64,000 bases of DNA from UBA6055 sp965214085 (GTDB taxonomy: Bacteria > Chloroflexota > Anaerolineae > Aggregatilineales > Phototrophicaceae): contig OZ243937.1 in the NCBI GenBank assembly GCA_965214085.1, forward strand, positions 4,030,001 through 4,094,000, read 5' to 3'. The translations under genes and the position numbers were made by a program. This document shows, piece by piece, positions 40,319 through 48,855 of the stretch (the stretch's first letter is position 1; the number at the start of each line of letters is the position of its first letter). The notes under the pieces were generated by a model. It had not been told where the DNA came from. It was given only the letters and a program-made list of their open reading frames with translations, and made no database searches.

Positions 40319-40492
40319 ACTCGGTGTAATCGGTGGCAATATAAGGCCTAACCGCTCCACATCCAATATGATGGTATAATCGCCGCAAGCGGAGGACCTA
40401 CCCATGACCATCGACATCGCGGAAGACATCGCGCTGCGCCTTGAAGCGCTCGCAAAATCAAAAGACGCCGACATCAGCGACTTGCTGCGCGA
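40319..40492. repeat. 174-bp duplicated promoter and antitoxin start, copy 2
   Basis: See copy 1 at 39457-39630. Downstream of 40492 the two genes diverge sharply. Confidence 0.9.
40372..40396 (+). promoter_or_regulatory. Extended -10 promoter and SD, second copy
   Basis: TGGTATAAT at 40372-40380 and GGAGGA at 40391-40396, identical in layout to the first copy. Confidence 0.6.
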
Positions 40493-40706
40493 CCTGCTGG
40501 CGAGCAATGAAACAGAGCTCGACACCGACGAGAAGCGCTGGGCGACTCTGGCCGACTTGGCGCGTCATGCGAAGGAGCTAAACATGGCATCGCCTGAGCC
40601 GGTCAACAGTGCCGAGCGCAGCCGCGAGATTCTTAACACCGAATACATAGACTACTTATACGAGCGCCGGGTTATAGGCTCTGCCCCAGTTTCCAGAGAT
40701 AAATAG
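40404..40706 (+). CDS. Orphan VapB-type antitoxin (paralogue)
   Basis: 100 residues. The first 30 are nearly identical to the vapB at 39542 (MTIDIAEDIALRLEALAKSK). The middle differs, and the C-terminus again reads ERSREILNTEYIDYLYERR. No toxin frame follows; the next 160 bases are CTTTGTG-type repeats. The tail similarity beyond the duplicated block suggests an older paralogue whose 5' end was homogenised by the duplication or gene conversion. Confidence 0.75.
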   Translation: MTIDIAEDIALRLEALAKSKDADISDLLRDLLASNETELDTDEKRWATLADLARHAKELNMASPEPVNSAERSREILNTEYIDYLYERRVIGSAPVSRDK

Positions 40707-40866
40707 TTTTTCTTTGTGCCCTTTGTGCCTTTGTGTCTTTGTGATCCAAATCAAACCCTCCGCGCCCTCATTGAACTCCGTGTACTCGGTGGCAAAAGAC
40801 TCTACGCCGCTGTGGCCAACACCCAAATCTTGACAACCCCGCACCCCATCCGTTCTAATCTGCAGC

Positions 40867-41139
40867 ATGGCTCACGTTAAATTCACGCCCAACCTCAAAC
40901 GCTTCTTCCCCGACCTCTGCGAGTGCAGCGTCGCCGCCGCCACCGTCGCCGATATCATCCCGGCTGTCGATGACCGCTGGCGCGGGCTGGGCGACTACAT
41001 CGTCGACGAGCAGGGCGCCCTGCGCAAACACGTCAACATCTTCGTCGGCGGCGAACTCCTGCGCGACAAGCAGACCCTCTCCGACCGCGTCTCCGCCGAT
41101 ACTCAGATCTTCATCGTCCAGGCGCTGTCGGGAGGATAG
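40867..41139 (+). CDS. MoaD/ThiS-like beta-grasp protein
   Basis: 90 residues of ubiquitin-like fold: FTPNLKRFFP at the start, then VADIIPAVDDRWRGLGDYIVDEQGALRKHVNIFVGGELL, and a C-terminal ALSGG. The terminal Gly-Gly is the site that carries sulfur or is conjugated in MoaD, ThiS and related carriers. Neither MoaE nor an E1-like enzyme is nearby. It is followed after about 100 bases by a BNR propeller gene on the same strand. Confidence 0.82.
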   Translation: MAHVKFTPNLKRFFPDLCECSVAAATVADIIPAVDDRWRGLGDYIVDEQGALRKHVNIFVGGELLRDKQTLSDRVSADTQIFIVQALSGG

Positions 41140-41194
41140 GCGGGGATGCTCGCATGTTGACCGTTCTTCGGAAAAGGCGAAAACACAATTCAGA

Positions 41195-41238
41195 TTCCCC
41201 TTCCCTCAAATTGGGGCAAGGGGCTAGGGGATGGGGGT
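41195..41238. repeat. G+C palindromic element, intergenic copy D
   Basis: CCCCTTCCCTCAAATTGGGG and GGGGCTAGGGGATGGGGG, the same kind of element found in frame in the giant BNR gene, here just before the start of the small BNR gene. Confidence 0.65.
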
Positions 41239-41243
41239 AAACC

Positions 41244-42332
41244 TTGCCCAAGAAACTTCTCGTCGGCACCCGCAAGGGCCTGCTGATAATGAGCCGGAAT
41301 GGCCGCTCGGACTGGGAAGTCGAATCGGCGCACTTCGAAGCCATCCCGGTGGTCTACGCCTTCCGCGACCCGCGCACGGATACCCTCTGGGTCAGCCTCG
41401 ATCACGGGCATTGGGGCGGCAAGCTGCACCGCTCGCGCGATGGCGGCGCCAGTTGGCAAGAGGTCGAAGCGCCCAAGTACCCCGAAGGCGATACCGTCCC
41501 GCCCGATTTCAGCGTGCCCGCCAAAACCAACTACATCTGGCTGGTCGAGCCCGGCGGCGCCGACGAACCAAATCGCCTCTATGCCGGTACTGACCCGGGC
41601 GGCCTCTTCGTCAGCGATGACGGCGGCGACTCCTTCCAGTTGGTCGAGACGCTCTGGAAGCATCCCAGCAACAGGCACTGGTTCGGCGCTGGGCGCGATC
41701 ATCCCGGCACGGTCGCTATACAGGTCGACCCGCGTGACAGCCGCCGCATCACCGTCGGCATCAGCGTCGGCGGCGTCTACGTCAGCGCGGACGGCGGCGA
41801 ATCTTGGCAAGCGCGCAATCGCGGCCTCTTCGCCGATTACCTGCCCGACCCCCACCACGAGCATGGCCACGACCCGCACATCATCCTCGCCAGCCCCAGC
41901 AATCCCGATGTGCTTTGGCAGCAGAACCATTGCGGCACATATCGCAGTGAGAACGGCGGCTTGCAATGGCAGGACATCTCCGACAAAAGCGGTGGGCCCG
42001 CCGGTTTCGGCTTCGCGCTGGCGGTGGATGCGCAGGATGAACGCGTCGCCTGGGTAGCGCCGGCTGTCAGCGCCGAGTATCGCGTACCTGTCGACCGCGC
42101 GCTGGTCATCTGCCGCACGGAAGACGGCGGCGCGACCTGGCAGGACCTGCGCAAGGGCTTGCCCCAGCGGCATTGTTACGATCTCATCTTCCGCCACGCG
42201 CTGGATAACAACGGCGACACGCTGGCTTTCGGCACGACCGCCGGCAACTTCTACGTTTCCGATGACCGCGGCGACCACTGGGCAACAGTCACGCACAACC
42301 TGGCGGTGGTCTACTCGGTGCGGTTTATGTGA
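41244..42332 (+). CDS. BNR/sialidase-like beta-propeller protein
   Basis: 362 residues with repeated Asp-box motifs (SRDGGASWQEV, SDDGGDSFQLV, SADGGESWQAR, TEDGGATWQDL, SDDRGDHWATV). It has no signal peptide, so it may act in the cytoplasm or leave by another route. The TTG start at 41244 gives the complete first blade (KKLLVGTRKGLLIM); the nearest ATG, at 41289, would remove it. It follows the MoaD-like gene, a pairing I have the impression recurs elsewhere. Hydrolase activity is not shown; the canonical sialidase Arg triad was not recognised. Confidence 0.8.
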   Translation: MPKKLLVGTRKGLLIMSRNGRSDWEVESAHFEAIPVVYAFRDPRTDTLWVSLDHGHWGGKLHRSRDGGASWQEVEAPKYPEGDTVPPDFSVPAKTNYIWLVEPGGADEPNRLYAGTDPGGLFVSDDGGDSFQLVETLWKHPSNRHWFGAGRDHPGTVAIQVDPRDSRRITVGISVGGVYVSADGGESWQARNRGLFADYLPDPHHEHGHDPHIILASPSNPDVLWQQNHCGTYRSENGGLQWQDISDKSGGPAGFGFALAVDAQDERVAWVAPAVSAEYRVPVDRALVICRTEDGGATWQDLRKGLPQRHCYDLIFRHALDNNGDTLAFGTTAGNFYVSDDRGDHWATVTHNLAVVYSVRFM

Positions 42333-42489
42333 CTTGGATAAAGTTATAAGGTAGGGGTGGCCTATCAGGTCGAACGCATTAGAAGTTTCGGACAGCTTTC
42401 GGGCAAAATAAGTCCCCCTACAACGATTCGATGGACATTTGAGATTTCTCGATCAGTGGTGCTTAATACTTGAAAGGAAGCAAAAAGTA

Positions 42490-43620
42490 ATGACGAATTC
42501 ATCCGATATTCTCCTGCAAAAAATACAAGGCTGCCTTTACGGTGGCGCAATCGGCGATGCCATGGGCGCGCCGGCTGAATGGCGTATGCCCGACGAGATT
42601 CGGGCGCGTTACGGCTATATCACCGACCTGGTCGAAGCCTGGGACGATGCCGATACACGCGGGCGCGGCCACGGCCGTTACACCGACGACACCCACATGG
42701 TGCAGTTGCTCTGCGAGTGTTACCTCGAGCGCGGCGACCACCTGGACGCGCACGAATTCTTCCGCCGCATCGTGCCCAAGATGGCGCTGGAAGACCGCTG
42801 GATCCCCGAACGTCAGCGTGAGATGCCACTGGTTGAACGGCTCTTCTACCCTGAAAAGTGGCTCTACAATCGCTGGCTGGCCAATGCGGACCCGCGCATC
42901 GCCGGCGTCGGCAATATGGTTAACTGCGGCGCCGCCATGTATGCCGCGCCGGTCGGCATCATCAACGCCTGCGATCCCGCGCGCGCTTACGCCGAAGCGG
43001 TCGATGTCTTCAGCGCCCACCAATACAGCTTCGGGCTGGAAGCGGCTGCTGTCATGGCCGCCTGCGTCGCCGAAGCCTTCAAACCAGAGGCCTCGGTCGC
43101 CTCCATCATCGACGCCGCGCTGACCTTCGCCAAAGAGGGCACTGCCGACTGCATCGCCGCCATCGCCGATAAAGCCAGCACGCTGACCGACTGGCGCGAA
43201 GCCATCGCCCCCCTACGTGATGTCATGCGCGAATATGACACCTCGGCCGATGACGCCAAGAGCGAGCGCGGCAATGGCAGCAACGACTGGAGACCCAGCC
43301 GCTCGCACAGCATTGAAGAAGTGCCCATCGCCCTCGGCTTCCTGGTCGTCACCGGCGGCGACTTCGAAGGCACGATCATGGGTGGGACGAACTACGGCCG
43401 CGATAACGACTCCATCGCCGGCATGGGCGGGGCCATCGCTGGGGCGCTGCATGGCATTGATACGCTGCGTCCTGTGTGGGTCGAACAAATCAACACCGCC
43501 AACCGCATCGACCTGATGCCGCTGGCGGCGGATATGGCCGACTTGGCGCGGAAGCTGCAGGCTGAGCAACTGGAGGCTGCGCAGGCTCGGCGGGCTGCGT
43601 TTGCCGCGCTGGGCGGGTGA
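42490..43620 (+). CDS. ADP-ribosylglycohydrolase (ARH/DraG family)
   Basis: About 376 residues. QGCLYGGAIGDAMGAPAEW, then GRYTDDTHM (the Mg-binding TDDT motif near residue 75) and GRDNDSIAGMGGAIAG near residue 315 (the second metal motif) define the family, which removes ADP-ribose from proteins or cleaves ADP-ribosyl compounds. ATG 42490 follows AAGGAAG. Residues 90-160 hold a family-specific insertion. It could also act on nucleosides or sugars, since DraG-like proteins are common in such catabolic regions. Confidence 0.9.
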   Translation: MTNSSDILLQKIQGCLYGGAIGDAMGAPAEWRMPDEIRARYGYITDLVEAWDDADTRGRGHGRYTDDTHMVQLLCECYLERGDHLDAHEFFRRIVPKMALEDRWIPERQREMPLVERLFYPEKWLYNRWLANADPRIAGVGNMVNCGAAMYAAPVGIINACDPARAYAEAVDVFSAHQYSFGLEAAAVMAACVAEAFKPEASVASIIDAALTFAKEGTADCIAAIADKASTLTDWREAIAPLRDVMREYDTSADDAKSERGNGSNDWRPSRSHSIEEVPIALGFLVVTGGDFEGTIMGGTNYGRDNDSIAGMGGAIAGALHGIDTLRPVWVEQINTANRIDLMPLAADMADLARKLQAEQLEAAQARRAAFAALGG

Positions 43621-43871
43621 GGGCGGGGTCCGCTTTTCTCGCGCAAACCGAATAGCTTTACGCTGCACGATCGCTCTCTAGTGTGTGCCATGTATGCGCC
43701 GTCAGTTGGCAGGCCTGAGGGCAGCGCGGCGAGTTTGGGTTGGGGTTGTGGAGGGTAGGTGATTCGACACAGAGGCAATTGGTCAATCGTTTCTGAATTA
43801 ATTCATTTGTTGCTAAAACGTAAATCTAATGCTGAGCCTGTAACCTAGCATCAAAGTTGAAAGGGACTTGT

Positions 43872-45047
43872 ATGGTCCAAGACAGACCGCAAAGAATCCA
43901 CTTGGGCGATATTGACATGCCACTTGACGATGCAATTGCAAAAGCGACCCAGATCCGCGCCCGGCGCTTTGATCCAGAGACACAGCCAAACCTTAAGGAT
44001 GTAAAACAAGTCGAATTGAGTAAATCAACACGAACATGGAAGATTGCTAAGTATTGGGGTATTCGTGACTCCAATTCAGGTGAACATAAATTCAATTCAT
44101 TAACGCTTGAAACTTACAGTAGGACGCAACAACATGGCTGGCAGTTAAAGGTTGATAAGTCAATTACGATTGATGACAAACCTGGTAATGACTCCATCAA
44201 CAAGCTCTCTACATTCCTAGCGGCGCAATCCCAAATTGACACTGACGGTGAATATATCGTTATGAATATTTCTGACATCGCCGGTGACCAATTCCAGCAG
44301 ATATTGAGCGCCATATCCGTCAGTCAGGAAAAACAATGTCTGATATCCCAAGTCTTGGATTGGATAACGAGAGACTCTGATGCAAAAGCTGGGCTATCAA
44401 GACTTGCTTCATCAACGGAAGCGCAGTCACTGGTCGCTGCTTTGAATCATGCACGTCTTTCAAAGGCGTTAGACGAGTTCAGAGAAATGGTCGAACAGAA
44501 TCTTGAAGAATCCAAATATCAACAGTTTCTCACTGAAAACTTCTGGATGTTTGGCGGTGAATACAACGAGTTAATTACTGATCGCAACATTATCAAGAAT
44601 GGACAGTTGGACTTTCCTGCGCTGCGAACAGCGGATGGATATTTGGAAATAATAGAGATAAAGAGACCAATTAAGGAAAGGCTATTCCGAATCAACGGCA
44701 AAACGTACAGCGAAATTGCGCAGGTGGTTGATGCAATTAGCCAAATAGACGATTATCTCGCTCGTGTTGACAAACAAGCGTTTCAGATTGAAACTGAAGA
44801 TGAATTAGATGTGGAGAAAGTTCGGGGAAAGGTAATCATTGGTAGGGATGGTGACGACATTCAAAAGAAAGCTCTGCGCAGATTAAATGCGCGTACCAAC
44901 AGAATTGAAGTGATGACATACGACCAGTTAATTGCGATTGCTCAAAAGATATTGAATTTGCTAACCGATGAGAAAACCCCAGTGAGTGAAGGTAAGGAGA
45001 ATCCCAAAATTAATTCGCCTTCTTCGGTTGACGATATACCGTTTTAG
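43872..45047 (+). CDS. sduA: Shedu-family defence nuclease (DUF4263)
   Basis: About 391 residues. The C-terminal half is the SduA/DUF4263 domain: YQQFLTENFWMFGGEYNELI, LDFPALRTADGYLEIIEIKRP (acidic residue then E-x-K, a PD-(D/E)XK nuclease core, about residues 246-263), LFRINGKTYSEIAQVVDAISQI and VRGKVIIGRDGDD. The N-terminal half differs between Shedu proteins and probably senses phage or DNA ends. Here it is a beta-rich region of about 190 residues that I do not recognise. AAAGGGA precedes ATG 43872. AT-rich compared with both neighbours; a single-gene cassette. Confidence 0.85.
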   Translation: MVQDRPQRIHLGDIDMPLDDAIAKATQIRARRFDPETQPNLKDVKQVELSKSTRTWKIAKYWGIRDSNSGEHKFNSLTLETYSRTQQHGWQLKVDKSITIDDKPGNDSINKLSTFLAAQSQIDTDGEYIVMNISDIAGDQFQQILSAISVSQEKQCLISQVLDWITRDSDAKAGLSRLASSTEAQSLVAALNHARLSKALDEFREMVEQNLEESKYQQFLTENFWMFGGEYNELITDRNIIKNGQLDFPALRTADGYLEIIEIKRPIKERLFRINGKTYSEIAQVVDAISQIDDYLARVDKQAFQIETEDELDVEKVRGKVIIGRDGDDIQKKALRRLNARTNRIEVMTYDQLIAIAQKILNLLTDEKTPVSEGKENPKINSPSSVDDIPF

Positions 45048-45274
45048 AAGAGTGCAAGTCCGTCCAACCTATTATGCCCACCGCGCCTCTGTGTTGAATC
45101 CCGCCCACCTCAATCCTTGAGGGAACCCGCCGGCGGCTTGTAGTGTACTTTCAGATGCTCCCTCCTCACATTCACGCACAGAATAATGGGACTGTGTCAG
45201 CATGTCAAAATGCCTCTGTGCCCTCTGTGTGTACTCGGTGTACTCTGTGGTGAAAAAAGAATAGGCCAACCCGC

Positions 45275-46993
45275 ATGTCCCAATCTCCCTCCCGCAGCCA
45301 AGACTTCTTCAGCGCCGAGGGCGTTTCCGGCCTCATCCGCCGCGCCTTCACCGCCGCCTCGGGCTACGAACCCGCCGACATGACCCGCCCGCTCATCGGC
45401 ATCTGCAACACCTACAGCGAGCTCAACCACTGCAACAGCCACCTGCGCGCCGTCTGCGAAGCGGTCAAACGCGGCGTGCTGCAAGCCGGCGGCTTCCCGC
45501 TCGAATTCCCCACTATCTCGCTGGGCGAGGTCTACCTCAGCCCCACCTCCATGCTCTGCCGCAACCTGGCCGCCATGGACACCGAAGAGATGATCCGCGG
45601 CAATCCGCTCAGCGGCGTCGTACTGCTGACCAACTGCGACAAGACCACGCCCGCCGCGCTGATGGGGGCCGCCAGCGCCGACCTGCCGACCATCATGGTC
45701 AGCGGCGGGCCCATGCTCAACGGCCACTTCCAGGGCGAGATCCTGGGCGCTTGCACCGATTGCCGCCGTTACTCGGCCGAGTACCAGGCGGGCACGATCA
45801 GCGCCGAGACCTATCAGGGCGTCGAGAAGAATTTGGTGCGCAGCGCGGGCCACTGCATGGTCATGGGCACGGCTTCCACCATGAACTCGCTGATGGAAGC
45901 GCTGGGCATGGCGCTGCCGGGCAATGGCGCCACGCCGGCTTCCGACTCGCGCCGCTTGCACTTGGCGCAGGCCGCCGGGCGACAGATCGTCCGCCTGGTC
46001 GAGGCCGATATCCGCCCCTCGCAGATTCTGACTGCCGACGCCTTCGACAACGCCATCAGCCTGCTGAACGCGGTCGGCGGCAGCACCAACGCCATCGTGC
46101 ACCTGCCCGCCATCGCCGGTCGCATCGGCGTCGACCTGGCACTCTCGCGCTTTGACGAGATCAGCCGCCGCACGCCGCTGATCGCCAATATGCGCCCCAC
46201 GGGCGACTACCAGATGGAAGACCTCTTCTACGCCGGCGGCATCCCGGCCGTGCTGAAGCAACTGCTGCCGCTTATGCACGGCGACGCCCTAACTGTGACC
46301 GGCCGCACGCTGGCTGAGAATGTCGCTGAGGCCGAAATCAGCAATAGCGATATCATCCGCTCGCTGGACGACCCGCTGCAGCCCGAGGGCGGCTTGAGCA
46401 TCTTGCGCGGCAACCTGGCCCCCGATGGCGCGGTCATCAAACACGCCGCCGCCACGCCCGCGCTCTGCAATCATCGCGGCCCGGCTCTCGTTTTCAAAGA
46501 CGCTGCTGATGTGGCGGCGCGCATTCACGATCCCGCGCTGGATGTCACGCCCGATCATGTGCTGGTGCTGCAGAACGCCGGTCCCATCGGCGGGCCCGGC
46601 ATGCCCGAAATCGGCAACCTGCCCATCCCGCAGAAGCTGCTGGAAGCGGGGGTGCGCGATATGGCGCGCATCTCCGACGCCCGCATGAGCGGCACGTCTT
46701 ACGGCGCTATCGTCTTGCATGTCGCGCCGGAAGCCGCGCTGGGCGGGCCGCTGGCTTTGGTGCGTGATGGCGATGAGATCGAGCTGAATGTGGCTCAGCG
46801 GCGTTTGCAGCTGCATGTCTCCGAGTCTGAGCTGGCGCAGCGCCGGGCCGAGTGGTCGCCGCCTCCGCCAGCCTACTCGCGCGGTTACGGGCAACTCTAC
46901 CTGCGCAGCGTCAACCAGGCGCCGCAGGGCTGCGACTTCGATTTTCTGCGCGGGAGCGACCCGGCCGGCCCCGTCTGGCAGCCGAAGTTTTAG
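45275..46993 (+). CDS. IlvD/Edd-family sugar-acid dehydratase
   Basis: 572 residues. Fe-S cysteines sit at C44 (GICNTYSE), C121 (TNCDKTTPA) and C194 (GHCMVMGTAST). This spacing is typical of pentonate dehydratases with a [2Fe-2S] cluster. Other family blocks: NAVGGSTNAIVHLPA, APDGAVIKHAA, GRISD-like ARISDARMSGTSYG. At 572 residues it fits L-arabonate/D-xylonate dehydratases better than biosynthetic IlvD. It would convert a sugar acid to a 2-keto-3-deoxy acid. No clear ribosome-binding site precedes ATG 45275; CTCTGTG repeats lie just upstream. Confidence 0.88.
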   Translation: MSQSPSRSQDFFSAEGVSGLIRRAFTAASGYEPADMTRPLIGICNTYSELNHCNSHLRAVCEAVKRGVLQAGGFPLEFPTISLGEVYLSPTSMLCRNLAAMDTEEMIRGNPLSGVVLLTNCDKTTPAALMGAASADLPTIMVSGGPMLNGHFQGEILGACTDCRRYSAEYQAGTISAETYQGVEKNLVRSAGHCMVMGTASTMNSLMEALGMALPGNGATPASDSRRLHLAQAAGRQIVRLVEADIRPSQILTADAFDNAISLLNAVGGSTNAIVHLPAIAGRIGVDLALSRFDEISRRTPLIANMRPTGDYQMEDLFYAGGIPAVLKQLLPLMHGDALTVTGRTLAENVAEAEISNSDIIRSLDDPLQPEGGLSILRGNLAPDGAVIKHAAATPALCNHRGPALVFKDAADVAARIHDPALDVTPDHVLVLQNAGPIGGPGMPEIGNLPIPQKLLEAGVRDMARISDARMSGTSYGAIVLHVAPEAALGGPLALVRDGDEIELNVAQRRLQLHVSESELAQRRAEWSPPPPAYSRGYGQLYLRSVNQAPQGCDFDFLRGSDPAGPVWQPKF

Positions 46994-47562
46994 CTGGGGA
47001 AGAGGCGCTGCAAATCCAGCGTGAAACCGGGCAAGACCTTCTCGCCCTTCAAGCTGCCGTCTTGCGCGACAAACTCACTGACCGGCTGACCGTCGGCGCC
47101 CGCGCGCCATACCTCGGCGCCCGCCCGCTCCGGCAAAACGAGCCAGACCAGTTCGGTTCCGTTTGCCAGGTAGACCGCGGCTTTGCGGCGCAGTTCAGCC
47201 AGCGTGTTGCTTGGGGATGAGATTTCGACAGCCAAGTCCGGCATGCGGGGGACGAATTTCTCATGCGTGTCCGGCGGCGCAGCCTGCTTTCGCAGAAAGG
47301 CGACATCGGGCGCAAGCAGCGTATGGCGATCATCGGCGGGATAATAGGCGGATTCGACAGTGCCTTCGCCCAAGTCATGCGCTTCGGCGTAGTTCAATAG
47401 AAAGCGGAAGATGTGTCCTGCTAGTCGTCCATGTCTGTATCCCGGCGCCATATCCCAGAACATCTCCCCGTGAATGAGATAACAGTTCTTTCCGTCATTT
47501 TCCGGCAGGTGCGCAAGCCGCCAGACATCGTCAACCGTGTATAGCCGCTCCTGAATCGCCAT
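46990..47562 (-). CDS. Uma2-family (DUF820) putative nuclease
   Basis: About 190 residues from ATG 47562, behind GGGAGC. The PD-(D/E)XK-like core is LLAPDVAFL ... DLAVEISSPSNT ... RRKAAVYL. The family is expanded in Cyanobacteria, Chloroflexota and others; its role is unknown. Its stop overlaps the dehydratase stop by four bases (convergent). Confidence 0.85.
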   Translation of the reverse strand: MAIQERLYTVDDVWRLAHLPENDGKNCYLIHGEMFWDMAPGYRHGRLAGHIFRFLLNYAEAHDLGEGTVESAYYPADDRHTLLAPDVAFLRKQAAPPDTHEKFVPRMPDLAVEISSPSNTLAELRRKAAVYLANGTELVWLVLPERAGAEVWRAGADGQPVSEFVAQDGSLKGEKVLPGFTLDLQRLFPS

Positions 47563-47675
47563 GGTTGCTCCCGAGGATACTCGCATGTTTCCGAGTTTAG
47601 CGCATTCTTCGCCAGGCTGATAAATCCGGCACAGCATAATACTCATGCGGATTCATTGGCGTCGGCGTTTTCAGC

Positions 47676-48773
47676 TTAGGCATCCAGCTCGCCGTCGGGC
47701 AACCCGCCTGGCAGCGCCGCCGGCTGATTCACCGTGCTCCCAATCTCAATCCGCTGGCCCAGCGCCGCCGCTTCTTCCAGCGACAGCATGATATCCAACA
47801 CGTGGAAAGCCAGCTCTCCGCTGGCGCGATGCGGCCGCCCCGACTGGATAGCGTAAGCCATATCGGCCACGCCCGCCCCGCGCCCGATCGAGCTGGAATG
47901 CGCCATGGCGACGTCCGCCCACTCGCGCGAGCCGCCTTGGACCGCGCGCACGACGCCGTCAAAGTGATTGGGGTCGGGCACGTTGAGCGAGCCGTCTACG
48001 CCATGGACTTCAATGCAGGGCAGGTGATGCCCCCAAACATCGAAACTTGTGATGACGCTGGCGATGGCGCCGCTTGCGAATTCCAGCGTGCCGGCGATGT
48101 GCGTGTTGACTTCGACCGGCAGGACTTGGCCCATCAAGGCCTCGCTGGTGGCGATGCGCTCGGGGAAGGTCATACGCGCCGAGGCGGCGACCCGCGCCAC
48201 CGGCCCCATCAGAGTCACCAGCGCGGTCAAGTAATAGGGACCCATGTCGAAGAGCGGTCCAGCCCCGTCCAGGTAAAAGATGCCCGGGTTGGGATGCCAG
48301 CTTTCCGGACCATGCGCCATGAAGAAAGCGGTCGCGGCCACCGGCTGGCCGATGACGCCGTCGTCTATGGCTTTTCGCGCGCTCTGCAAGCCGCCGCCCA
48401 GGAATGTGTCCGGCGCGCAGCCCATGCGCAAGCCCGCGGCCGCCGCGGCTCGCAGGACTATTTCGCCATCGGCGCGGTTGATGGCCAGCGGTTTTTCGCT
48501 GTAGGCATGTTTGCCCGCCGCGATGATCTTGAGCGAGACCTCGGCGTGCGCCGCCGGGATGGTCAGGTTGATCACGATGTCGATATTATCGCGGGCCAGC
48601 AGGTCGTCAACGCTGTGGGCGGCGATGCCGTGCTCGGCGGCAAAGGCTTCGGCGCGGTCAACCAGGATATCGGCGCAGGCGACAATCTCAATGACGTCAA
48701 ATGGCGCGCAGCCGCGGATATAAGCCGGCGCGATATTGCCGACGCCGATGATTCCAAGTTTTAGTGTCTGCAC
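47676..48773 (-). CDS. Gfo/Idh/MocA-family oxidoreductase (tandem copy 2)
   Basis: 365 residues: MQTLKLGIIGVGNIAPAYIRG, Rossmann glycines G-x-G-x-x, then SEKPLAINRADGE with the catalytic lysine and a C-terminal dimer domain with FYLDGAGPLFDMGPYYLTAL. It has the same length and nearly the same N-terminus as the gene at 48856-49953. NAD(P)-dependent sugar dehydrogenase, substrate unknown. Confidence 0.9.
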   Translation of the reverse strand: MQTLKLGIIGVGNIAPAYIRGCAPFDVIEIVACADILVDRAEAFAAEHGIAAHSVDDLLARDNIDIVINLTIPAAHAEVSLKIIAAGKHAYSEKPLAINRADGEIVLRAAAAAGLRMGCAPDTFLGGGLQSARKAIDDGVIGQPVAATAFFMAHGPESWHPNPGIFYLDGAGPLFDMGPYYLTALVTLMGPVARVAASARMTFPERIATSEALMGQVLPVEVNTHIAGTLEFASGAIASVITSFDVWGHHLPCIEVHGVDGSLNVPDPNHFDGVVRAVQGGSREWADVAMAHSSSIGRGAGVADMAYAIQSGRPHRASGELAFHVLDIMLSLEEAAALGQRIEIGSTVNQPAALPGGLPDGELDA

Positions 48774-48805
48774 GGTAGCTCCTATGGCGGTTTATTTGCG
48801 CATGT

Positions 48806-48830
48806 GGGCGAGCCAAGGTTCGCCCCTACA
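48806..48830. repeat. TGTAGGGGCG dispersed palindrome (inverted)
   Basis: GGGCGAGCCAAGGTTCGCCC followed by CTACA: one more copy, located between the two tandem dehydrogenase genes. Confidence 0.75.
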
Positions 48831-48855
48831 GAAATCATTGTTAAGGGCGATTCGC

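Noticed and set aside
45197..46279. 360-codon minus-strand frame opposite the dehydratase
   Set aside because: Antisense to conserved IlvD/Edd sequence; His/Ala/Gly/Arg-rich shadow.
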